Source: Haematococcus lacustris (taxonomy: Eukaryota; Chlorophyta; Chlorophyceae; Chlamydomonadales; Haematococcaceae). Taken from it: 64,000 nucleotides of DNA. The notes under the pieces are model-generated. The model was not told where the DNA came from. It was given only the letters and a program-made list of their open reading frames with translations, and did no database searches. This document shows, one piece after another, positions 56,601 through 64,000 of this stretch; positions within the stretch are counted from its first letter, which is position 1; the number at the start of each line of letters is the position of its first letter. The stretch covers positions 3,388,419 through 3,452,418 of the forward strand of contig JASKMD010000028.1 of NCBI GenBank assembly GCA_030144725.1, given 5' to 3'. The translations under genes and the position numbers were made by a program.

Positions 56601-57488
56601 ACCACCACCCATGATGCCCCTCCCCCTCCCCCCCTCCCCCTCCCACCCCTGGTGGTGCTACTGCTGTTGTTGTTGTTGTTGTTGCTGCTGCTGATGATGA
56701 TGCCGATGATGGTGATGGTGATGGCGATGATGCCCCTGGGCCCCCTCCTCCTTGCCCCCTACGGCTCCTGCTGCATCAGGTACGAGCGGCTGGACAGCAC
56801 CTTTGCTCACCGCGTGACATTAGGCCTTGACGCGCCGTTGTCGCGCGTGCGGGTCACCGACTTCTTTGGCGGCTTGGCCCCCGTCAGGCCCCTACAGCTG
56901 GTGGGTCACTGGGCTGATGGGTTGGGGGGCAAGAGAGGTTGGGGAGCAGGAGGGGGGAGAGGGGGCAGGCGGCCAGGTGACCTTGTGGGGGGCTGGGGGG
57001 GCTAACTCGTGATCTCCAACCCTGAGGTGTGACCTGACCTGAGCTAAGGTGAGCTGGGCTGAGCTGAGCTGAGTTGAGATGAGCTGAGCTGAGCTGAACC
57101 TGAGTGGCGTCTCGTAGCTCAACCATTGCAGGGTGAAGAGCATTTCGCTGTCCACTACGGCGTGTGCAGGCCTACCCCCTCGCCTCCTTCACTCGGACTA
57201 GGTAGCAAAGGAAGCGAGGAGCTTGCTGCTCCACAACCGCCGCTCTCGCTCCGCCAGCTGCCTTCAAGCTGTCGAACCTGCTTAGTGGGGCAAGGCTCAT
57301 TGTTGGTCTCTAACTGTTTAGAACTGCTACATCAATCGTGTTCAGAATCTGAGTCTGAGTCTGAGTCTGACCCCAAGCCAACCTGCCTCACTCGGCTGCC
57401 CTTACACCCATTCATGTGCATGCTGCCATGGAGTGCGTCGCCAGTTTTCATGCCCAAGTTGCTAATGGGCAAGGCCCCATTAGTGTAG
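53615..57488 (+). CDS. GPI8: GPI-anchor transamidase catalytic subunit (PIG-K/Gpi8)
   Basis: ER-lumenal cysteine protease (C13 family) that cleaves the C-terminal signal and joins proteins to GPI. Exons 53615-53981, 54282-54346, 55340-55449, 55654-55754, 56184-56325, 56780-56900 and 57132-57488 join in phase to 420 aa. An N-terminal signal peptide ([18 protein letters not shown]) precedes [20 protein letters not shown]. The segment [14 protein letters not shown] is followed by [14 protein letters not shown]; catalytic His is in [16 protein letters not shown]; catalytic Cys is in [13 protein letters not shown] (usual form DTCQA); RVTDFFGG is the last conserved motif. The final exon encodes a Pro/Ser/Leu-rich tail with [10 protein letters not shown] and no clear membrane helix, whereas animal and yeast Gpi8 end in one; this exon is the least certain. 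Intron 2 holds two minisatellites. Confidence 0.93.
54636..54815 (+). repeat. 17-bp minisatellite in GPI8 intron 2
   Basis: Unit CCCATGTGCCCAGGCTG, about ten near-perfect copies. Confidence 0.93.
54973..55293 (+). repeat. GGGGCA hexamer array, about 53 units, in GPI8 intron 2
   Basis: Perfect tandem hexamer, the complement of the CCCCTG family, ending about 45 bp before the acceptor of the exon carrying the catalytic His. Potential G-quadruplex in the pre-mRNA. Confidence 0.96.
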
Positions 57489-57517
57489 GTGTGCAGTGAT
57501 ATAAGGTAAGATAACGA

Positions 57518-58159
57518 GTACTGCATGACTCCTTGGTTGCAAGCTTGTCCAAGCTGCCACAGTTTCTCATGCTTGTCTTGGACTTGGGGGCACTGGGTTG
57601 CTAGGAACCATTTGATGTGCTATACTACCTGTTTGTACTCACACACCATGCACTTGATGTCCTTATCTGGATGCTGTTTGCCTCTCCACTTCTTGCTGAC
57701 AGCGTCCTTCTCTAAGAGCTGCATTGGTGGCGCATACTTACCATGCTTGTACACATGCAGGACCTCACTGAGCGTGGTTATCTTGGACAGCGACCCACTA
57801 GTGTAAGGGGGGGGGGCTCTACCTGGTGTCCCTGCAACCTTTTGCCTACAATGCACACCAGTTAGAGGCCCTCCCCCATACACTGGTGAGTCGTTGTCCA
57901 AGACAGCCACGCTCAGTGAGGTCTTGCATGTGTACGAGCATGGTAAGTATACGCGACCAATGCAGCTCCTGGAGAAGGACACTCTCAGCAAGAAGTGGAT
58001 AGGTAAACAACATCTAGATAAGGACATCAAGTGCAGGGTGTGTGAGTACAAACACGTAGAAGAGAACTGGTTCCTGACAACCTTGTGCCCCAAAGTCAGA
58101 GACAAGCATGAGAAACTGCGGCAGCTTGACAAGCTTGCAACCAAGGAATCATGCAGTAC
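57518..58159. repeat. 640-bp imperfect palindrome
   Basis: Left arm about 57518-57822, right arm about 57858-58159, near 85% identical as inverted copies, with a spacer of about 35 bp that itself begins to pair (ctggtgt / acaccag). Outer ends are gtactgcatgactccttgg and ccaaggaatcatgcagtac. Both arms encode, facing outward, the same peptide (LSEVLHVY-HGKY, MQLLEKD, SKKW, DKDIKC-VCEYK). The right arm abuts the LINE reverse transcriptase. I do not recognise the peptide; it contains a CxxC pair and may be a LINE or other element segment duplicated in inversion. Confidence 0.85.
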
Positions 58160-59101
58160 ACCCAAGCTGCATCCTCAGCGCACCCTCCTCAACGCACCCT
58201 CATCCCGGGACGCAGCACCATGCAACCCATGTTCATTCTGCGCCATCTTGTCCACGCTCCAAAGGCCAGCGTAGATGCCAAGCACCGCAAGCTTTTCACT
58301 GCCTTCATTGACTTCAAACAGGCCTATGACCACATACCTCGACAACAATTGTGGGAGCACTTGCGGGTTGGGGTCAAGCTGCCACAGCCCTTGCTTGCCT
58401 GCCTGGAGGGTCTGTATAGGGATGATAGCTATGTGCTGTTAGATGGCCCCCACCGCACCCCCCCAGTGACTCCTGACCAAGGTGTCAAGCAAGGCTGCCC
58501 CATCAGCCCACTCCTGTTTGCTCTCTATGTTCACGACATCAGTAAGGAGTTCCTGGGTCCTGTTGATGCTGTGAGGGTGCAAGGCACACCTGTCACCCAC
58601 TTTATGTATGCTGATGACCTGACCCTCGCCCCACGGGCTGCAGCGGCTGGTCTGCCAGCTACAAGGCTTTGCAGATAGGAAACACCTTACAGTCAATGTG
58701 GGCAAGTCAAAGGTGATGGTCTTCAATGGCAACTCACAAACTCACAAACTCACAAACTGCAGCTGCCTGTGGTGAGAGAGTTCAAGTACTTAGGCATGCA
58801 CTTCAATCCCAGCGCCACCCCTGCTTTTACTGCCACTCATATGAGGGCTGGCATGTTCCTCGCTATGCGCCAGGCGTGCAAGCGTGCCAGAGAGTATGGG
58901 GTCCTGCATGATCCATATGCCCTGTGTCACCTCATCAGGGCGTTCGTGCTCCCATTGGGGCTGTATGGCAGCCAGGTATGGGGCACTGCATTCCTTGGGC
59001 ATGGTGTACAACTCTCCAACCCAATGCAAACACGCATGCTCAGCTTTCTCAGGTTTGCTGCCAAGGTACGTAGCTCAGTGTCAGGCCTGATGGTGCTGCA
59101 T

Positions 59102-59109
59102 GAGTTGGG
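59102..59109 (+). repeat. Left 8-bp target site duplication of the hAT element
   Basis: GAGTTGGG, identical to 61611-61618 on the far side. Eight-bp duplications are the hAT signature. Confidence 0.97.
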
Positions 59110-61610
59110 CAGTGTTACCAAAAACGAAATCCCGTTCTGAACATTTTCTACGATTTGTCGTTTTCTCCGTTTTCGTTTTTCAGTATCATCGTTTTGCGAG
59201 AGGTCATCGGTTCAAACCCCTTCTGGTATACATTTTCGGCTCTCACGGCTCAGAGCGCTGATGGCAAGGTCAGCCAGGCAATATCATCCGCAATCATGCC
59301 CATAATGGTTGTGGTCACAATCTATGATGACACACACAGGAATGGCTCACATGCAAGGATGGCTCACACACAAGCATGACTCAAGGATGACTCAAGGATG
59401 GCCTAATGCAAGGGAGCCAAGTATTAATGCTCATGAAGTACGACTAGAAGGTAGTTCACAAGCTCAAAGCAAGGGCCAGAGCCTCAGCCTCCTGGGCTGC
59501 CACACGGGCAGCCACCTTTGCCATATCAGCCTCCACTGCGATGTCAAGGGCATCATCATTGACAGCTTGCAGTCGTTGAAGCAACTCCTCTTCCCCCTCC
59601 CCCTCCTCCTCCTCCCTCTCCCCCTCCCCTTGCTCGGCCTGCCACTCTTCAGCTATGCTGGCTACACCCTTGCCAGCACGCTTCAATAGGCGGGAATTGA
59701 AGTAGAGCTGTGTGAGCATCTCTGCATTGCTGGCTGTCAAACGGTTACGGCGCGGGTTGTGGACAAACCCATAGCTGCTCCAAGCACGCTCGCAGGAGGT
59801 GGCCGATGCCACTTGCGAGGTGACCTTCATAGCCAGTGCCCCCAGGGCTCCGCCGGTGTGGATCCTGTGCCACTGATGGGGTGGCATACTCTTGGCTGTC
59901 TCAGCGGCCAAGGCGTTAGTGGAATGCAAGTAGTTGGGCAGCTGCACGACACACTCCGCTGCTGAGGCTGGACTGAGCTTCTCTGCCACCTTTATGAAGT
60001 CAGGCAGCACAGCTTGGAAGTCCAATTGTCCTGCAGATGACTCCCCGCCCATGTTGAAGTGTTGTCGGTACTCTGGGTCTAGCAAGGCAGCAGCTCCGTG
60101 CAGAGGGCGCAACAACATGCTGGTGCGGCGCCCAATAGCGTGCAGGATTTGCTCTGCGTTGGGGATGTTGTGCTCCACAATGGCAGCTCTGATGTCCAGC
60201 TGCATGCGCTTGAGAGCAAACCACACCTTGCTGATGACGGGCTTGCTGCTGTCCATCATGCGCAAGACCACACGTGCACACCACATGTGCAGGATTTGCA
60301 ATTGTCCTGCATTGTCAGAGTACACCGCCACCACATACTCCACTCCCACACGCGTGATGACAGTCTTCAGCGTCTCTTTGAGGTACACACTGGTTTTCTT
60401 GTTGTTGCCCGTGTCCATGGCTGACTCCAGCATGGAGCCAGAGGGGGTGGTGACCGTGGCGTTCAGCATGGACCGGGTGGATTCATCAGTGTAGCCGTCG
60501 AAGGAGATGCCGCACCCAAAGACAGCCCGCTCAGCCCGCAAGGGTGCTAGCTCGGTGTCCAAGCGTAGCGCTGCCTGCATGCATGCCATGTTGTTGCTGA
60601 CGGGGAAGCATGCTGGTAATGGTGGTGCTTAAAGGTGGTGGTGGTGTTAGTAAAGGTGGTGTTACTGCTGCTGTTGGTGGTGTTGCTCTATAGTTGCATA
60701 TAATGTTACAGTTGCTGCAGTATGGAACCATTACCTTGCGGACAAGCACTGTTCGCATGTGCTCGGAGCTAGGGGGGGTGTAGATGCCAGGGTACAGCCC
60801 CACCAGCCTGCAAAACCTAGCAAGCCCGTCGCCTCTGAGGATGTGTAGAGGCACACCCCACTCCCTGGTCATGAGATCGGTTAGCTGCAAGGACATGCAC
60901 ACATGATACACGCTAGGTAAGGTGCCCGCCAAGTGACGTTGATGGTGATGGTGATAATGTTGCTGCTGCTGCTGCTGCCGCTGCTGCTGATGATGTTCAT
61001 GTTGCCATTGGTAGTGATAACATCACTGGTACTAATGTTAGTGTTGCTAATATTAATGATATGGATGCGTGCAAGCCGTAAGGGACATGTGCAAGTAGTG
61101 ACATGTGCAAGTCACGCCACCCACCGCATCATCAATCGTCTCCTTGGTCACCACCTCCTGCGATGGGTTGCGTGTAGCACGCAGACGCGAGGGCGAAGGC
61201 TCCATGTCGTCTCCGCTGCGGCGCCTGGAGCTAGACGCCCCAGCTGGGCTTGCGGCGGCCTCGTGATCCCGCACTAGCTTCAATAGCTCTGGGTCTGGGG
61301 ACGGACATGCCTTAACATCGGACTTGGAGCCGCTGATATGTTGCGCGATGCGCGTCACGCTAGGGACAATGCCTTGCCACGGGCAGCGCTTGCAAGCAAC
61401 TTGCCATGTAGCCTTGCCGGGCGACTGCTTCTTATCAACCGTTCCCCATACTGCTAAGTGATAGGCTTTGGTGTTACGCATCGCAAGGGGCGCAAATAGC
61501 TCACCAAGCCGTTTCGCTCTGTCGTTCTGAACGGACTATTTCCAGCCAAAAAGTTAGAAAACGAGAAAACGAGGAAAAGGACCGTTTTCTGGCCGATTTT
61601 GGTAACACTG
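59110..61610 (-). mobile_element. Complete hAT-family DNA transposon, 2,501 bp
   Basis: Terminal inverted repeats: CAGTGTTACCAAAA at 59110-59123 and its exact complement at 61597-61610. Flanked by GAGTTGGG on both sides. Removing the element and one duplication restores the LINE frame (HELGQLPFQLYW). It encodes a hAT transposase on the minus strand. AT-rich subterminal stretches with repeated 'cgttttc' words lie inside both ends, probable transposase-binding sites. Confidence 0.96.
59456..61481 (-). CDS. hAT transposase
   Basis: DDE-type transposase. Exon 1 (61125-61481) has a BED-like zinc finger: WQVACKRCPWQGIVPSVTRI and AQHISGSKSDVKACP. Exon 2 (60735-60884) reads LTDLMTREWGVPLHILRGDG. The last exon (59456 to about 60596) holds the RNase-H fold: ISFDGYTDESTRSM (first Asp region), VAVYSDNAGQL (second Asp region), YRQHFNMGG, and the hAT C-terminal dimerisation block SATSCERAWSSYGFVHNPRR / NRLTASNAEML. 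It ends in a Glu-rich tail. Exon 1 to 2 joins in phase; exon 2 to 3 is off by one base with the sites I chose, so either another splice site is used or the copy has a small indel. About 545 aa in total. It could be autonomous. Confidence 0.85.
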
Positions 61611-61618
61611 GAGTTGGG
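61611..61618 (+). repeat. Right 8-bp target site duplication of the hAT element
   Basis: GAGTTGGG, matching 59102-59109. Confidence 0.97.
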
Positions 61619-63400
61619 GCAACTGCCCTTCCAGCTTTACTGGCTTAGGGCTGCATGCAAGTTTTGGAACACTGCCAAACTATCCCACAGCGACCTGCTA
61701 ATGAGGGTCATCAAGGCAGATGTGGAGTTAGGCAGGAGGTGTCAGGCGAGCTGGAGTGCTCAGTTCCAGCTTGCCGCCAGAGAGCTGATGGGGGGTGAGT
61801 TCACCTTGAGCCCGGACATGGTCCTAGGCACCAAGGCTATGGAAATCAAGGGGCTCGAGAGGTGGGGGAGGCGTTGGGTTGGGTTTGAGGGAGACCCTCT
61901 ATTGCCTGAGACGGTGCATCGGGAGAGGTGCTCGTATGCTGCATGGTTCAAGCATGGGGACGGCATTGGCATCAATCACATGGCACCACACCTGGTCACC
62001 CCCGCCATTGGCTGCACCCCCATGGCTCAAGAGATAACATCTAACTCATTTCTGCACGGATGAGGTCGCCGATTGGTGCGATGAGCTGGCGATGGCCTGA
62101 CTAGAGTGCAGCCAGCCCTAGCGGTTTGCCGGGTGGCTGGCCCCCAACATGCGACGTGTTCTGGAGCCTCGCAGGTAATGTTTGCGACTGCTATAGGCAG
62201 CCTGGACTCAGCGCGGCTGAATTTCGCATCCTGACTGGACATCGCAACTTTTCAGGTCAGCACGCAACAGTGCTGCTGCGTCCTAGCACGCATCAAGACC
62301 CTCTCCCAAGATGGAGGCGTGACCGCGACGGCGGATTGCTGCCAGGTGCAATTTGCAGAATCGCAGTCTCGCACAAGATTATCCATACATTGATGCCTGT
62401 GGCTCTCGAGCAACCACGAGCAGCAAGAATCATTCAAAAATATGCAGGAACTGAGCTGATAACTGTGTTTGCCGGTGTGCAGGCCAGTGAAGGCCATGGT
62501 TGACAAGAAGAGGGGAGTGAAGGCTAAGTGTGCCAATGCTCTGAAAGCGAGTGAGGTTATGGCACAGCGCAGAGGCAGAAGCCAAGGCCCAGGCTGTTGC
62601 CGCTGAAGCTGAAGCCCAGTCACAGGCTGAGGCTGAGGCCCAGGCTGAGGCTGAGGCCCAGGCCGAGGCTGAGGCCCAGGCTGAGACCCAGGCTGATGCT
62701 GGTGCTTATGAGGCTGAGGCGCTGCAAACAGACCTGAAGCACAGGGAGCAGCAGCTTGCTGACAAGGAGCGCTTGCAACAACTGCAGCAACAACTCCAGG
62801 ACCTCCAGCGGAGTGAGCTTGAACGCAAGGAGCAGCAACTTGCTGTGTTGGTGGTGAAGCAGCAGGCAGCAGTGCGACAGTGGGAGCAGCAATTAACAGG
62901 GCAACAACAGCAGCTGCAGCAACAGCTGAGGGAGCAACAACAGCAGCTAGATCAGCAGCAGGCGGACCTGCACTTGAGGGAGCTGCAACACCTGTTGAAC
63001 AATCAGCTCTCTACAGAAGTTCGCACGAGCTTGACTAGGTTCAGGTTAGGCAACAGCGCTTTGGGGGTGGAGAAGGCTCGGTTTGAGGGGGTAACTTTCA
63101 TTGATCGCACATGCACCAGATGCACGGAGGGGGTTGTAGATGACGCCATGCATTTTATCTTTGGGTGCACTGCCACGAGTTCCATCAGGGAGCATCCGGA
63201 GTTTGCCATGACTTTACAGAACAATATTGAGGACTTGCATGACTTCATGTTGAGCCCATGTGCACCTTTGTTTGTGCACCTTGCTTTGAAGTGCGTTACA
63301 GAAAGTCCCGAACCCCTAGAGGGGGAGGGCGGCCTAGCAGCCTAACGGCTGACGGTTTAAGCGGTGTAAGCCACATCATCATCAACGCACCCTCGCCTCC

Positions 63401-63537
63401 TGCTTAGACAGTGTGTGCTCCCTCTCATCCCTGACTTCCTTACGGTCATTACAACCGACACTGTCACGAGGGCATGGTGCCAGGATGAAGACCCTCCCTA
63501 TAATTCCAACCCCCCCGACAAGCTCGAAAAAACAAGA
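63401..63537. other. LINE 3' flank
   Basis: Short non-coding stretch after the LINE tail with the AT-richer segment tataattccaacccccc. Nothing recognised. Confidence 0.4.
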
Positions 63538-63729
63538 TCAAGCAGTTCTGTTGCCAGCCTGCCCCGATCCGTTGCCCCCAGCCCAGCCCTCCCAAGGCGG
63601 CGCCCCTGGCATCTGTTCCTGAACCATGCCCGTCACTAGCGCAAACAAGTCTGCAACCGGTGCAGAAAGGGGGTTTGATCCCTGTTGCTGCCAAGCCCCC
63701 GGCTGCCCCTGTTGCTGCCAGGGCCAATG

Positions 63730-63760
<31 letters not shown>

Positions 63761-63996
63761 TGTTGCTGTTGCTGCCGCTGCTGGTGCTGGTGCTGGTGCT
63801 GGTGCTGGTGCTGCTGCTGTTCAAGTCGTCCAGGCGGCTGCTGAGGCTGGCCGTAGGGAGGCCCTTGGCCAGATCCCAGGTGCATACCCCGGTGCTCAGT
63901 GCTGGGTTGGAAGGGGTAGGGGGGGTGCTGAGCTGCAACTGGAGCTGCTGAACCCCCTGGGACCCCACCCAGCCTCTGCCCCAGCAGCCCTCCCAT
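63538..63996 (-). CDS. Gln/His-rich reading frame at the window edge, unrecognised
   Basis: A 152-residue open frame on the minus strand, rich in Gly, Pro, Gln and His, with a poly-(Gln/His) tract encoded by CTG/GTT-type repeats at 63719-63830 (opposite strand), then WPWQQQGQPGAW and PVADLFALVTGMVQEQMPG. The non-repeat parts have plausible composition, but no family is recognised. It may be one exon of a gene outside the window or only repeat read-through. Confidence 0.3.
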
Positions 63997-64000
63997 GGGG

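Larger units (their letters stand above)
58166..63345 (+). pseudogene. LINE reverse transcriptase, frameshifted and split
   Basis: The RT domain starts at TLIPGRSTMQPMFILRHLVH, then FIDFKQAYDHIPRQQLW, QGCPISPLLFALYVHDI and the active-site box FMYADDLTLAP. A frameshift follows near 58640 (LVCQLQGFADRKHLTVNVGK), and another at the 'actcacaa' triplication near 58735, before FKYLGMHFNPS. The frame runs into the hAT at 59110 and resumes exactly at 61611 (HELG-QLPFQLYWLRAACKFW), ending at a stop at 62063. After a non-coding gap, an ORF at 62551-63345 has an Ala/Glu/Gln coiled coil (AEAEAQAEAEAQ; REQQLADKERLQQLQQQ), then the typical LINE tail LTRFRLGNSALGVEKARFEG with CTRC and DDAMHFIFGC. The coiled coil between RT and tail is unusual. 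It may start earlier, since a one-base shift near 62560 joins KASEVMAQR to it. Confidence 0.75.
58160..63400 (+). mobile_element. Decayed LINE (non-LTR) retrotransposon, interrupted by a hAT element
   Basis: Reverse-transcriptase domain, interrupted at 59110-61610 by a hAT transposon, then the RT C-terminal region and a C-terminal Cys-rich tail. The 3' end is near 63400 (cacatcatcatcaa). It is 5'-truncated: only about 20 residues precede the RT fingers. Frameshifts and stops show it is inactive. Confidence 0.8.

Noticed and set aside
60000..60494. + strand open frame of 186 residues within the hAT element
   Set aside because: Shadow of the transposase exon on the minus strand, which carries the conserved hAT motifs.

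Overview
The window is nuclear DNA of a GC-rich, intron-dense eukaryote, most likely a chlorophycean (volvocalean) green alga. Reasons: many short GT-AG introns with strong CAG|GTGAG-type donors; TGTAA polyadenylation signals; an EGF-like/GT47 exostosin fusion of the kind seen in Chlamydomonas relatives; plant-type plastid genes; and very abundant simple repeats, e.g. (CCCCTG)n and CTG arrays. The repeat style would fit a Haematococcus-like genome, but that is inference. No bacterial operon, CRISPR array or rRNA gene was seen.

Layout. 0-2.4 kb: a frameshifted Fanzor/TnpB-like pseudogene and a Pol III SINE-like unit. 2.46-9.06 kb (-): an EGF-like/GT47 exostosin glycosyltransferase whose last exons are not visible. 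9.3-13.8 kb (+): a ubiquitin-specific protease, divergent from GT47 across a 236 bp promoter. 14.3 kb (+): an unrecognised single-exon ORF. 16.3-31.8 kb (-): a very large SDE3/MOV10-type RNA-silencing helicase gene whose introns are packed with minisatellites and which carries a Crypton-like tyrosine-recombinase element (25.4-28 kb, +) inside one intron. 33.9-38.5 kb (-): homoserine kinase, 8 exons. 38.8-50.7 kb (-): a plastid-type FAD oxidoreductase (PDE327-like), about 19 exons, with a 2.75 kb CTG-type array in an intron that is open in the gene's own frame. 51.1-52.3 kb (+): LSm6. 53.6-57.5 kb (+): PIG-K/GPI8, the GPI-transamidase protease. 57.5-58.2 kb: a 640 bp imperfect palindrome. 58.2-63.4 kb (+): a decayed LINE retrotransposon interrupted by a complete 2,501 bp hAT transposon with 8 bp target duplications. 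63.4-64 kb: an unrecognised Gln/His-rich ORF running off the edge.

The host genes serve unrelated housekeeping roles: glycosylation, deubiquitination, RNA silencing, threonine synthesis, a plastid redox enzyme, RNA decay/splicing and GPI anchoring. The common theme is heavy colonisation of introns and intergenic space by mobile and tandem DNA, including the silencing helicase itself. Splice boundaries were read by eye from consensus sites and phase; where phase did not close I say so.
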